DNA from: Nocardioidaceae bacterium
GTDB lineage: Bacteria; Actinomycetota; Actinomycetes; Propionibacteriales; Nocardioidaceae
DNA: 64,000 nucleotides
Assembly (NCBI GenBank): GCA_017744365.1
Contig: JAGIBL010000009.1
Span: 1-64,000, forward strand
Direction of reading: 5' to 3'
Numbering within the stretch: the stretch's first letter is position 1; each line of letters opens with the position of its first letter. Below are positions 51,159-59,509 of this stretch, piece after piece. Below the pieces are notes generated by a model that worked only from the letters and a program-made list of their open reading frames with translations, made no database searches and was not told the origin of the DNA. A program made the position numbers and the translations under genes.

Positions 51159-52172
51159 TCAGGTCCTCTCGAGAGCTCGTGCGGCCAGCAGCAGCAGCGG
51201 GGCGTCCGCGCCACCGAAGGCGGCCTGGTGCAGGTGCGCCGTGCGCAGCCTGAGGTGGGCGTCGTGCTCGAGGGTCACCCCGATCCCGCCGAGCACCTGG
51301 ATGGCGGACTCGCAGGTCCGTACGGCGGCCGCACCGGCATGGGACTTGGCGGCCGAGGCGACCCGCTCGGCCTCCTCGACGGGCGCGTGCTGCACCGTCC
51401 AGGACGCCCCGTGGACGATGGAGCGGGACGTCTCCACGTCCACGAGCATGTCCGCGCACAGGTGCTGCACGGCCTGGAACGAGCCGATCGGCCGGCCGTA
51501 TTGCTCGCGCTGCCGCGCGTACTCGACCGCCTGGTCGAGCGCACCGGCGGCGAGACCGGTGAGCAGCGCGGCAGCTCCGGTCCAGGCGATCGCCCGGGCG
51601 CGGCGGGCACCGTCCTCGAGCGCGCCGATCGCGGGCACCGGGCGGATCCGGCCGAGCGGGTGCAGTGGGTCGATGTCGTCGAGCAGCGTGGTCCCGGGAA
51701 GGTCGACCACCCGGACCCGGCCGTCGGGGTCGAGGAGCACCCCGCGCGCCCCGTCGGTCCAGTCGAAGGCAACCTGGGCCTCCGCCGCCGGCTCCTCCAG
51801 GTGCCGGCCGAGCAGCACCGAGAACGCCTCGCCCCGGGCGAGACCGGACAGGGCGTCCTGCTCCGGTCCGGCGTACCGGAGCATCGCGGCCGCCGCGATC
51901 GCGGTCCCGACGTACGGCACCGGCGCCAGGTGCTTCCCGAGCACCTCGGCGACGACGCAGGCGTCCGTCACCGAGCCGCCGGCGCCCCCGAGCTCCTCGG
52001 GGACCAGCAGCCCCACCAGGTCGAGCTCGACCAGCGTCGACCAGGCCTTGGCCCGGAGCGCGCCACCGTCGTCCCGCGCCTCGCGGACGGCGCCGTCAGC
52101 AAACAGCTGGGCGCAGACGTCATTGACGACGGAACCCAGCGCCAGCTGGTCATCGGTCAGGGCGAAGCGCAT
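51159..52172 (-). CDS. Acyl-CoA dehydrogenase-like protein, short subunit of second pair
   Basis: 337 aa from ATG 52172, preceded by AGGAGG. The N-terminal domain is present (MRFALTDDQLALGSVVNDVCAQLF, LLVPEELGGAGGS), the middle FAD domain is shortened, and the C-terminal helices are intact (EYARQREQYGRPIGSFQAVQHLCADMLVD, IQVLGGIGVTLEHDAHL). It is the first gene of a two-gene operon led by operator copy E, whose TAGTAT lies 21 bases before the start codon. Confidence 0.88.
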   Translation of the reverse strand: MRFALTDDQLALGSVVNDVCAQLFADGAVREARDDGGALRAKAWSTLVELDLVGLLVPEELGGAGGSVTDACVVAEVLGKHLAPVPYVGTAIAAAAMLRYAGPEQDALSGLARGEAFSVLLGRHLEEPAAEAQVAFDWTDGARGVLLDPDGRVRVVDLPGTTLLDDIDPLHPLGRIRPVPAIGALEDGARRARAIAWTGAAALLTGLAAGALDQAVEYARQREQYGRPIGSFQAVQHLCADMLVDVETSRSIVHGASWTVQHAPVEEAERVASAAKSHAGAAAVRTCESAIQVLGGIGVTLEHDAHLRLRTAHLHQAAFGGADAPLLLLAARALERT

Positions 52173-52191
52173 GGAAGACCTCCTGCGCAGA

Positions 52192-52209
52192 ACATACTAC
52201 TGCGTAGGT
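52192..52209 (-). promoter_or_regulatory. Shared operator/promoter element, copy E
   Basis: On the minus strand ACCTACGCAGTAGTATGT, identical to copy A although 18 kb away. TAGTAT (52199-52194) precedes the dehydrogenase gene with a short AGGAGG-bearing leader. Confidence 0.85.
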
Positions 52210-52225
52210 GGAGATGTCCACGGGT

Positions 52226-52546
52226 TCACGCCCGCAGCCGTCGCTCCCGGAGCAGCAGGAACAGCGGCACCACGAATGCGCCCGGCAACGGCACCGCCAG
52301 CACGGCCCACAGCCAGGGCCGGCGCATCCCGAGCCGGTGCGCCTCCACCACCACCCAGACCACCACGGCGACGCCGAGGACCAGCAGGTCCAGGGCGATC
52401 GTGGTCGAGGCCGGGCTGGCGAAGACGTCGGCGAGGAACGAGCCGCCGCCGGCCTGCGCGGACGCGACGCCGACCGAGACCAGCCCGGTCGCGGCGGCGA
52501 GGCCGAGGAAGAGGTCGAGGGCGGGCATCCGGGCACGGGAGGTCAT
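52226..52546 (-). CDS. DUF2834-type small membrane protein
   Basis: 106 aa from ATG 52546 with three membrane segments (about residues 8-28, 42-65, 76-97). The segment VVVWVVVEAHRLGMRRPWLWAVLAVPLPGAFVVPLFLLLRER fits the DUF2834 pattern in pieces (WxxxExxRLGxxxPWxxxxxxxxxGxxFxxPLFLxxRE). The function of the family is unknown. It stands alone, reading toward operator copy E, and marks the edge of the catabolic island. Confidence 0.78.
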   Translation of the reverse strand: MTSRARMPALDLFLGLAAATGLVSVGVASAQAGGGSFLADVFASPASTTIALDLLVLGVAVVVWVVVEAHRLGMRRPWLWAVLAVPLPGAFVVPLFLLLRERRLRA

Positions 52547-52732
52547 GCCCCCACACCCTAGGACTGAGCGCCGCGGCGGCGTATCGTCGAGATGAACTCC
52601 ATCGGCCTTCACGTTCCCTCCCCTAGTCCCCGGAACACCAGGTACGTCAGGGCCTCGGTGCCGCGTGTGAACCGCGATCTCGACCTCCGCGATCCGGCAC
52701 TTTGAACCTGGTGCCCGTGCTGGAGGCCCATC

Positions 52733-52981
52733 GTGAACAGCCGACAACGAAGACGGATCCTGCAGGCCGTCTGCTCGCTGCTCCCCCCTGACTGCGCCAG
52801 GAAGGTCCTGGCCGGCCATCCCGACGACTACGGCACGTACGTCGAGGCGTACCTGGCCGCGCGCCGCCTGAGCTGCCTGCCGCCCGGGCTCAAGCGAGCC
52901 CTGCTGGCGGCAATCTTCGACATGATGGACACCGAGACCGAGGAGGCTCTGCGCCGCCGCAGAGCGGTCCCCGGGGCGTGA
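52733..52981 (+). CDS. Small protein of unknown function
   Basis: 82 aa from GTG 52733, with GGAGG 6 bases ahead. It is basic and helical: SRQRRRILQAVCSLLPPDCARKVLAG, then YVEAYLAARRLSCLPPGLKRALLAAIFD. It contains three cysteines and has no recognisable motif. Codon pattern and ribosome site suggest a real gene, but I find no family resemblance. It converges on the aldolase gene with a 4-base gap. Confidence 0.55.
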   Translation: MNSRQRRRILQAVCSLLPPDCARKVLAGHPDDYGTYVEAYLAARRLSCLPPGLKRALLAAIFDMMDTETEEALRRRRAVPGA

Positions 52982-52985
52982 GGGA

Positions 52986-53678
52986 TCAGTCCGCGCCGTC
53001 GAGGCGCCGGACCAGGTAGCGCCAGACCTGCTCGGAGGCGGTGCCGCCGTAGATGTGCTCGCGCTTGGCCAGAGACTCCGCCGGATCGGACCAGCTCAGG
53101 CCCTCCCCGGAACCTCCTCCGCAGGCCAGCTGCACCTCGCAGGCACGCTCCAGCACGATCGCCGCGAGGACCGCGCTCGGCAGGTCGGGACCGACGGTGA
53201 CCACACCGTGGTTGACGAGGAAGATCCCGGCGGCCTCGCCCAGCACCTCGGCCACGGCGGCGCCGAGCTCGGCGGTCGTGATGAGGTCGGCGGTGCGGGT
53301 GAAGCGCGGCACCCCGTGCGGGGCGAAGTAGTTGCCCTCGTGGCTGACCGGGAGCAGCGGCGTCCCTCGCGCAGCCAGCGCGACGGCGCTCCTGCTGTGG
53401 ACGTGCACGACGCCGCCCACGTCCGGCCGCTCCGCGTACACCTCGGCGTGGATCGGGTACTCGACGTGCCTGGGGCCGGCACCCTCGAGAATCGCCCCGT
53501 CCCGGTCGAGCAGGTGCACGCGCTCGGCTGTGATCTCCTCGAGCCCCCAGCCGGACTGCTTGATCCAGTAACCGTCGCGGTCCTCGTCACGGGCCGAGAC
53601 GTGGCCCCAGATGAGATCGCCGCCACCGTGCCCGGCGACCACCCGGGAGGCCGTCGCGACCAGGGAGCGAAGCTCCAT
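52986..53678 (-). CDS. Class II aldolase/adducin-family protein
   Basis: 230 aa from ATG 53678 behind GGAGG. Metal-binding histidines are visible in GGVVHVHSRSAVALAA (His-x-His) and VNHGVVTVG. DLIWGHVSARDEDRDGYWI and SHEGNYFAPHGVPRF complete the fold. Family members cleave or decarboxylate, e.g. fuculose-phosphate aldolase or dihydroxyphthalate decarboxylase PhtC. With no sugar-phosphate genes nearby, decarboxylation or retro-aldol of a hydroxylated acid is likelier. It is the last gene of the eleven-gene operon. Confidence 0.88.
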   Translation of the reverse strand: MELRSLVATASRVVAGHGGGDLIWGHVSARDEDRDGYWIKQSGWGLEEITAERVHLLDRDGAILEGAGPRHVEYPIHAEVYAERPDVGGVVHVHSRSAVALAARGTPLLPVSHEGNYFAPHGVPRFTRTADLITTAELGAAVAEVLGEAAGIFLVNHGVVTVGPDLPSAVLAAIVLERACEVQLACGGGSGEGLSWSDPAESLAKREHIYGGTASEQVWRYLVRRLDGAD

Positions 53679-53695
53679 CGTTCCTCCTTCGCTCC

Positions 53696-54484
53696 TCATC
53701 CCCACGGAACCGTGTACTTCCCGGCACTGCTGCCTCCGTCGACCGACAGGACGGCCCCGGTCACGAACTCGGCCTGCGCGGAGCAGAGGAACTGCACCGC
53801 ATCGGCCACCTCGTCCGCGGTGCCGAGCCGGCCCATGGGCGTGTTGTCGCGCATCATCTGCGCGTACGCCGCCGGCACGAACTCCCCCAGTCCCTCGCGG
53901 TAGCCGTGGTCGACCAGGCCAGGGGTCACCACGTTGACCCGGACGCCGTCCCGGCCGGTCTCCAGGGCGAGCGCCTTCGCGAGCATCAGCACGCCTGCCT
54001 TCGAGGTGCAGTAGTGGCCGGCGGCCGGACGCGCGAACAGCGCGGCGCCGCTGCTGATGCAGCAGATCGCCCCGCCTCCCCCGGTCGCGATCATCGCCCG
54101 GGCTGCCGCCGTGATGACGTGGAAGGTGCCGGTGAGGTTGATGTCCACGACCCGGTGCCATTCCTCGGCGTCCATGTCGAGCAGCAGCCGGGCGCCCGCG
54201 ACGCCCGCGTTGCTGACGGCCACGTCCAGCCCGCCCCACCGGTCCACGACCTGGGCGACGGCGGCCTCGACGGCGTCGCGGTCGCGTACGTCGCACGTCA
54301 CCGCGACGACGTCGTGCCCTTCTCCGCACAGCTCCTCCTCGGCTTGCGCGAGGCGGCCGGCGTCCACGTCCAGCAGTGCCACCCGGTCGCCGGCGCGGGC
54401 CAGGCGATCGGCGATCGTCCGGCCCAGGCCGACCGCGGCCCCGGTGACCAGCGCCGTGCGAGTGGCAGAAGGAGCCGTCGTCAT
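53696..54484 (-). CDS. SDR-family oxidoreductase
   Basis: 262 aa from ATG 54484, sharing ATGA with the hydrolase upstream. It has the cofactor loop ALVTGAAVGLGRTIA, LLDVDAGRL (Asp suggests NAD), SNAGVAG, the catalytic ISSGAALFARPAAGHYCTSKAGVLML (Ser, Tyr, Lys) and the C-terminal VDGGSSAGKYTVPW. It is followed by the aldolase after 17 bases. It probably oxidises an alcohol before the aldolase step. Confidence 0.9.
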   Translation of the reverse strand: MTTAPSATRTALVTGAAVGLGRTIADRLARAGDRVALLDVDAGRLAQAEEELCGEGHDVVAVTCDVRDRDAVEAAVAQVVDRWGGLDVAVSNAGVAGARLLLDMDAEEWHRVVDINLTGTFHVITAAARAMIATGGGGAICCISSGAALFARPAAGHYCTSKAGVLMLAKALALETGRDGVRVNVVTPGLVDHGYREGLGEFVPAAYAQMMRDNTPMGRLGTADEVADAVQFLCSAQAEFVTGAVLSVDGGSSAGKYTVPWG

Positions 54485-55347
54485 GCGCGTGCCTCCGCCA
54501 GCCGCACCGCGGAGCGGACGAGCTCGGCCACCTCGCCGGGCCGTTCCCGGAACGGGAAGTGCCCGACCCGGTTGACCACCTGCAGGTCCAGCGGGGCGCG
54601 GGTGGTGGCGAGCAGGTCCATCAGCGCCACTCCCCGCTCCACCGGGCTCAGCGGGTCGTGGGTCCCCCAGACCAGGGTGATCGGGACGTCGTAGCCGGTG
54701 TCGCGGGCGAACCCGAACAGCCGGTCCTTCGCCGCCAGCAGGTCGGTGCGCAGGTAGCCGGTGTGAGCCTCGGCGAGCGTCGTACGGGCGACCCCGGCCT
54801 CGCTGCCCGCCTGCGCGGCGAGGGTGTCCAGGAGCCCGTCGACGAGGTGGTGCGGGGTGTAGGAGAGCCGTTCCAGCGTCCAGGCCTGGGCCCGGCGGCT
54901 CGCCACCGGACGGGGCTGGTGAGCCAGCCGCAGCTGCGAGGGCGAGTCGCCCGTGGGCGCGGCCTCGTGGCCGGCGATCACGGTGCAGCTGGTCACCCGC
55001 GGCGAGCCGGCCTGGGCCAGCAGCAGGGCGAGGAGACCGCCCTCGCCGTGGCCCACCAGGTGGCACGCCGCGATCCCGAGCCGGTCCAGCAGGCCCCCGA
55101 CCACGTCCTCGGCGTGCCGGTACCCGAGCTGCTCGCGCGTCTCGGCGGGACTCGCGCCGCAGCCGGGCCGGTCCACGGCGACGACGCGGTGGTCGGTGGC
55201 GAGCAGGTCGGCCAGCGGATCGAGCAGCGCCGCGGAGGCCGCGTACGGCGCCGCGCCGGTCGTGCCTCCGTGCAAGAGCACCACGACCGGCCCGCTGCCC
55301 CGGTCGGTGTGCGCGAGCTCGACCGGTGTCGTCGTCTCAGTAGTCAT
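54481..55347 (-). CDS. Alpha/beta hydrolase
   Basis: 288 aa. Oxyanion VVLLHGGTTGAAPY, nucleophile HLVGHGEGGLLALLL (Gly-His-Gly-Glu-Gly), so the expected Ser is replaced by Gly at the elbow and catalysis by the usual triad is doubtful. The acid region is VWGTHDPLSP and the His NRVGHFPFRERP. Loss of the serine is known in some hydrolase-fold dioxygenases and lyases. The 11-base overlap with the upstream hydrolase gene shows coupling. The two are paralogues with the same GHFPxREHP-type ending. Confidence 0.85.
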   Translation of the reverse strand: MTTETTTPVELAHTDRGSGPVVVLLHGGTTGAAPYAASAALLDPLADLLATDHRVVAVDRPGCGASPAETREQLGYRHAEDVVGGLLDRLGIAACHLVGHGEGGLLALLLAQAGSPRVTSCTVIAGHEAAPTGDSPSQLRLAHQPRPVASRRAQAWTLERLSYTPHHLVDGLLDTLAAQAGSEAGVARTTLAEAHTGYLRTDLLAAKDRLFGFARDTGYDVPITLVWGTHDPLSPVERGVALMDLLATTRAPLDLQVVNRVGHFPFRERPGEVAELVRSAVRLAEARA

Positions 55348-56281
55348 GGTGGTCCACCTCGCTCAGGTGCCGGCGTACCCGCTCGACGAACCAGCGCGGG
55401 TGCTCGCGGTAGGGGAAATGCCCGCACTTGTCGGTCACGGCGAGGCTGGTGCGGCGCTCCCAGCTCGCCAGCTGCTCGAACAACCCCAGGCCACGGCTCA
55501 GGTGCGCGGTCCGGTCGTCGCGTCCCCACACCACCAGGGTCGGCCGCTGCAGCCGGCCCTCGGCCAGCCAGGTCAGCGTCTCGCGCTTGTCCTTCGCCAG
55601 CTCGGGCAGGAACAGGTTCGCCATCAGGTCGTTCTCCCGGATGTCGCGCAGCGCGGCCTGGTACTCGGGGTGCTGGATGACGGCCCAGGACTGCTCGACG
55701 AACTCGTCGGTCACCGCCGCGGTGTTGTGCATGTAGCTCTCGTAGACCCAGCGCACGCTCTCGCGCGACGGCCCCATCGGCGGACCGCCCAGCACGACCT
55801 CGTTGGTGCCGACCCCGGAGGTCAGCGTCCCGCTGTTGACGATGGTCAGGGACGAGACCAGGTCGGGCCGCAGCAGCGTCGCCCGGGTCGCGATGTAGCC
55901 GCCGCGCGAGTGGCCGATCAGGTGCACCGGCCCCAGCCGTGCCTGGTCGAGGAGGTCCAGCAGGTGCTGGACCACCGCGCTCATGGTGTAGTCCTCCAGG
56001 CGGTGGGGCTTGTCGGTGAAGCCCTGGCCGGGCTTGTCGAAGACCAGCACCCGGTGGTCCTCTGCCAGGCCGTGGAAGGTCGGCGCCCAGGCGTAGGCAC
56101 CGCTGGCCGCCCCGGCACCGCCGAAGCTGCCGCCGTAGACCATCACCACCGGGGTCCCGGTGCCCGCCGACGCGACCCAGGTGCGCAGGCCGCCGACGTC
56201 GACCCACCGCCCCTCGGGCAGCTCGGAGTAGCGCGGTGGCGACTGGCGCATCCGGTCCACCTCGACCGCGAGCGCCGTCAC
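55337..56281 (-). CDS. Alpha/beta hydrolase, meta-cleavage-product-hydrolase-like
   Basis: 314 aa from GTG 56281, overlapping the deacetylase stop as GTGA. PVVMVYGGSFGGAG (oxyanion), HLIGHSRGGYIATRATLLRP (Ser nucleophile), VVWGRDDRTAH (Asp) and CGHFPYREHPRW (His) give a complete triad. The GHSRGG elbow and LRPDLVSSLTIVNSG segment recall MhpC/BphD-type C-C hydrolases and RutD. Together with the serine-lacking paralogue downstream it may act on an acyl or enol intermediate. Confidence 0.88.
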   Translation of the reverse strand: MTALAVEVDRMRQSPPRYSELPEGRWVDVGGLRTWVASAGTGTPVVMVYGGSFGGAGAASGAYAWAPTFHGLAEDHRVLVFDKPGQGFTDKPHRLEDYTMSAVVQHLLDLLDQARLGPVHLIGHSRGGYIATRATLLRPDLVSSLTIVNSGTLTSGVGTNEVVLGGPPMGPSRESVRWVYESYMHNTAAVTDEFVEQSWAVIQHPEYQAALRDIRENDLMANLFLPELAKDKRETLTWLAEGRLQRPTLVVWGRDDRTAHLSRGLGLFEQLASWERRTSLAVTDKCGHFPYREHPRWFVERVRRHLSEVDHHDY

Positions 56282-57144
56282 CGGGCGAAGCCCTTCTCGC
56301 GCGTCCACCCGGCGAGCTCGTCCTTGGTGGTCCACCACAGGCCCTCGGTCCGGCGGGCCAGGTCGAGGCAGCGTCGCAGCGTCGGGAGGAAGGCCGGGCG
56401 CCCGGCCATGTGGCAGTGCAGCACCATGTCCGCCCACTGCGGCAGCCCCGCACTGCCCTCCTCGACCGCGACGGACAGCGAGTCGGTGAATCCTTCCGCG
56501 AACACCGAGGGGCTGTTGGTCGGCAGGATCCAGTGCACGAGGTCGTTGCTCGCCAGGTTGGCCTTGGGCAGGATCACCAGCGCCCGTTCGCCCACCGGCT
56601 GCACGTAGGGCAGGTCGTCGCTGGCGTCGTCACCGGACCACGCGATGCCGGCCTCGACCATGATCTCCAGCGTCCGGTCGGTGCTCGAGTTGGCCGGGCT
56701 GGCCCAGCCCTGCGGCCGGACGCCGCTGGCCGCCTCGATCGCATCGAGGGTGGCCAGGATGATGTCCCGCTCGGCGTCGGCATCGGCCTGGTTGAGGAAG
56801 ACGTCGTTGACCCAGCCGTGGCCGACGAGGTCGTGGCCGGCCGCGTGGACCGCGGCGACCACCTCGGGCCACTCCTGCGCCAGCTTGCCCGAGACCGAGA
56901 ACGAGGCCTTGACGTCGTACTCGTCGAAGAGGTCGAGGAGCCGCCAGACGCCGACCCGCACGCCGTACTCGCCGTAGGAGAGGGAGAAGCTGTCGCGCTC
57001 GCCCGGGCGCCCGGCCAGCCGCAGCTGGGACTGGTTGTCGAACGCCTCCAGCGCGACGCCGATCGTCACGGCGGCGAGCTCGCCGCCCGGCCACTCCACG
57101 CGCCTGCGACGCGTGGAGTGGCCGGTGGTTGCCGGTGCGGTCAC
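56278..57144 (-). CDS. NodB-fold (polysaccharide deacetylase/PuuE-like) hydrolase
   Basis: 288 aa from GTG 57144. The NodB-fold elements are AAVTIGVALEAFDNQ at the first strand, where the usual metal-binding TFDD is replaced, VKASFSVSGKLAQEWPEVV, HDLVGHGWVNDVF (metal His) and PQGWASPANSST. There is no signal peptide, so it acts in the cytoplasm. Cytoplasmic NodB-fold enzymes include the allantoinase PuuE and cyclic-imide hydrolases, so opening of a cyclic amide or imide is plausible (inference). Its codons 8-19 form a strong hairpin. Confidence 0.83.
   Translation of the reverse strand: MTAPATTGHSTRRRRVEWPGGELAAVTIGVALEAFDNQSQLRLAGRPGERDSFSLSYGEYGVRVGVWRLLDLFDEYDVKASFSVSGKLAQEWPEVVAAVHAAGHDLVGHGWVNDVFLNQADADAERDIILATLDAIEAASGVRPQGWASPANSSTDRTLEIMVEAGIAWSGDDASDDLPYVQPVGERALVILPKANLASNDLVHWILPTNSPSVFAEGFTDSLSVAVEEGSAGLPQWADMVLHCHMAGRPAFLPTLRRCLDLARRTEGLWWTTKDELAGWTREKGFAR
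57089..57123 (-). promoter_or_regulatory. Perfect 14-bp-stem hairpin at start of deacetylase gene
   Basis: Arms GGCCACTCCACGCG (57089-57102) and its exact complement (57110-57123) flank a 7-base loop. In mRNA it lies 18 bases past the binding-protein stop codon, inside the next coding region. This is the usual place for processing or stabilising structures that raise binding-protein expression. Confidence 0.6.
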
Positions 57145-58460
57145 TCGAAGTCACCGAGCTTCCCGGTCATGTCGACCAGAGCGTCCGTCGTGACGGGAGT
57201 CCAGGCGCCCGCCGCCGAGTCGAAGGTGCGGATCTGCACCGACTCGATGGGGGCGGAGTCGTCGGCCGAGGTGCTCGCCTTCACGCCGTCGACCGCCATC
57301 GGGACCGCGACGCCGTCGAGGCCGAGGGCGGAGTTGATGACGCCCACGCGGGTCAGCTCGGTGGCACGCTCGAGGATCGCCGCCACGATCTGGCCCTGGG
57401 CCCAGCCGATGGCCACGTTCTCCGAGGACGCGTTCACGCCCGGCGCGTACTTCTTCACCGCGTCGAGGAAGGTCTTCGACTCCGGGTCGTCCGCGGTCCG
57501 CACGCGCACCCAGCCGTCGCTGATGATGCCGTCGGTGCTGGCCGGCTTGGCCAGGCCCATCAGGGTGGTGTTGCTGCAGGTGAACGTCGTCGCGATGGTC
57601 GGCTTCCAGCCGCTGGCGGCGACGGTGTCGAAGATCTGCGGACACTTGGTCCCGGCGGCGATGACCACCAGCGCGTCGGCGCCGCTGGCCTTGAGGGTGG
57701 TGACCTGCGAGCGCACGGTGGGGTCGGTGACCTGGAACGACTCGTGCGCGACGAGCTTCCCGCCGTTCTCCTCGATCGCGCGCTCGACGCCGCGGGCGGC
57801 CGCGTCGCCGAAGCTGCCGTCCTGGGTGATGACGGCCACCTTCTTCTCACCGAGGGTCTTGGTGAGGTAGCCGGCCAGCGCGTAGCCCTCCGAGGCGTAC
57901 GGGACCAGGCCGTCGATGGCGTTGCGGTGCGCGGCGCGCTGGTCGCGCGTGGCCGAGGAGATGGTGGACTCCAGGATCGGCACGCACTCCCGGGCGAGCT
58001 GGTCCCAGACCGCCATCGTTCCGGTGGTGCTCTGCACGCCGACGATCGCGAAGACGCGGTCCTTCTGCAGCAGCTCGTTGACGTTGGCCGACGCCTTGGT
58101 CGGGTCGTACTGGTCGTCCTTGCCGATCAGCGTGATCTTGCGGCCGTTGATGCCGCCGGACTCGTTGAGGTGCTTGAAGTAGGACTCCATGCCCTTGTTG
58201 GTCTCGCCGATCGAGGCGAGCGGACCGCTGTCGGGGTAGCTCGAGCCGAGCTTGATCTCGTCGTCGGAGATCCCGGGCGAGGCCTGGTAGCCGGTGCAGT
58301 CGTCCTTCTTGACGACCTGCGCGACCTTCACCCCCGAGTCGTTCTTGACGCCCCCGGTGTCGGCGTCGGAGCCACGCCCTCCGCAGGCAGCCACCAGCAG
58401 GAGGCCTGCCAGGCACCAGGTCAGCGGAACCAGCTGACGGTTCGAGTTGCGACGGGACAT
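57141..58460 (-). CDS. Branched-chain-amino-acid-type ABC substrate-binding lipoprotein (LivK-like)
   Basis: 439 aa from ATG 58460 (TGATG junction with livM). The lipobox is LLLVAACGGRGS. The LivJ/K fold appears in IKLGSSYPDSGPLASIGETNKGMESYF, ITLIGKDDQYDPTKASANV, AVITQDGSFGDAAARGVERAI and TDGIISDGWVRV. Liv-type binding proteins of this divergent kind carry amides, urea, aromatic acids or heterocycles as well as amino acids. Its place after livGFHM, downstream in the same operon as the oxygenase, ties the cargo to that pathway. Confidence 0.92.
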   Translation of the reverse strand: MSRRNSNRQLVPLTWCLAGLLLVAACGGRGSDADTGGVKNDSGVKVAQVVKKDDCTGYQASPGISDDEIKLGSSYPDSGPLASIGETNKGMESYFKHLNESGGINGRKITLIGKDDQYDPTKASANVNELLQKDRVFAIVGVQSTTGTMAVWDQLARECVPILESTISSATRDQRAAHRNAIDGLVPYASEGYALAGYLTKTLGEKKVAVITQDGSFGDAAARGVERAIEENGGKLVAHESFQVTDPTVRSQVTTLKASGADALVVIAAGTKCPQIFDTVAASGWKPTIATTFTCSNTTLMGLAKPASTDGIISDGWVRVRTADDPESKTFLDAVKKYAPGVNASSENVAIGWAQGQIVAAILERATELTRVGVINSALGLDGVAVPMAVDGVKASTSADDSAPIESVQIRTFDSAAGAWTPVTTDALVDMTGKLGDFE

Positions 58461-59509
58461 CACGGTTTCCCTTCATTTCGTGCGTTGACGGTCGTGTGGT
58501 GCTGGGTGACCCGAGCTGTGAGGCGCCGCGCGAGCGTGGTGGCGAAGCCGACCAGGCCCGCGGGCATGACGCGGACGACGACGATGAGCAGGACGCCGTA
58601 GGCGGCGACCGCGAGCTGGGGATCGACGTCGGAGAGCAGGACCGGCAGCCGCTCGGTGACGAGCGCCCCGACGATCGGGCCGAGGACGGTGCCTGCGCCG
58701 CCGATGACCATCGCGGCCAGGAACTCGATGGCCCCGACAACGGTGAAGTAGGCGGTCTCCGAGGACACGATCCCCTGGGTCGCGGCGTACAGGCAGCCGC
58801 CGAGGCCGGCGGCGGCTGCGGACAGGCCCGAGACGTAGATCTTGGTGCGGGCCACGTCGACGCCCTGCGTCGCCGCGGCCACCTCGTTGTCGCGCATGGC
58901 CGTCAGGGCCCGGCCGGTGCGGCCACGCGCCAGGTTGCGCAGGAGCAGCAGCACGAGCAGCAGGAAGCACAGCGAGACGAGGTAGCCGTACTGGTCCTGG
59001 GCCAGGCCCAGCCAGCCCGGCGCCTGCATCACCGTGAGCGACTTGCCCTGGTTGCCGCCGGTGGTCTCGTTGAACCGCTGGATCACGTTGGGGAACCAGG
59101 CGGCGAGGACGAGGGTGACGATGGCGAAGTACACGCCGCGGATGCGCAGCGACGGGATGCCGATCAGCACCCCCGCGGCCAGCGGCAGGGCGACCGCGAG
59201 GGGCAGGGTCTGCCACCAGGCCCAGCCGTGGTCGGCGACCAGGATCGCGGTCACGTAGGCGCCGAGGCCGAAGAACACGCTCTGCCCCAGCGAGATGACA
59301 CCGCCGTAGCCGGTGAGCAGGTTCAGCCCGACGGTCGGCAGCGCGACGATGAGCACCCGGGTGTAGTTCTGGACGACGTACGGCGGTGCCAGGAACGGGA
59401 CCACGGCGGCGGCCAGGATCGCGGCCAGGACGAGGAGGTAGCCGATCCGGACCCGGGTCCGGGCAGCGACGACGGGCGCCACGGCGGGCGCGCTGAGCGG
59501 CATCGTCAT
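58460..59509 (-). CDS. livM: Liv-type ABC permease LivM
   Basis: 349 aa from ATG 59509, overlapping livH by 4 bases. About nine membrane segments, with the LivM signatures VGLNLLTGYGGVISLGQSVFFGLGAYVTA and RALTAMRDNEVAAATQGVDVARTK and, near the end, FLAAMVIGGAGTVLGPIVGALV. It forms the membrane channel with LivH. Confidence 0.93.
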   Translation of the reverse strand: MTMPLSAPAVAPVVAARTRVRIGYLLVLAAILAAAVVPFLAPPYVVQNYTRVLIVALPTVGLNLLTGYGGVISLGQSVFFGLGAYVTAILVADHGWAWWQTLPLAVALPLAAGVLIGIPSLRIRGVYFAIVTLVLAAWFPNVIQRFNETTGGNQGKSLTVMQAPGWLGLAQDQYGYLVSLCFLLLVLLLLRNLARGRTGRALTAMRDNEVAAATQGVDVARTKIYVSGLSAAAAGLGGCLYAATQGIVSSETAYFTVVGAIEFLAAMVIGGAGTVLGPIVGALVTERLPVLLSDVDPQLAVAAYGVLLIVVVRVMPAGLVGFATTLARRLTARVTQHHTTVNARNEGKP

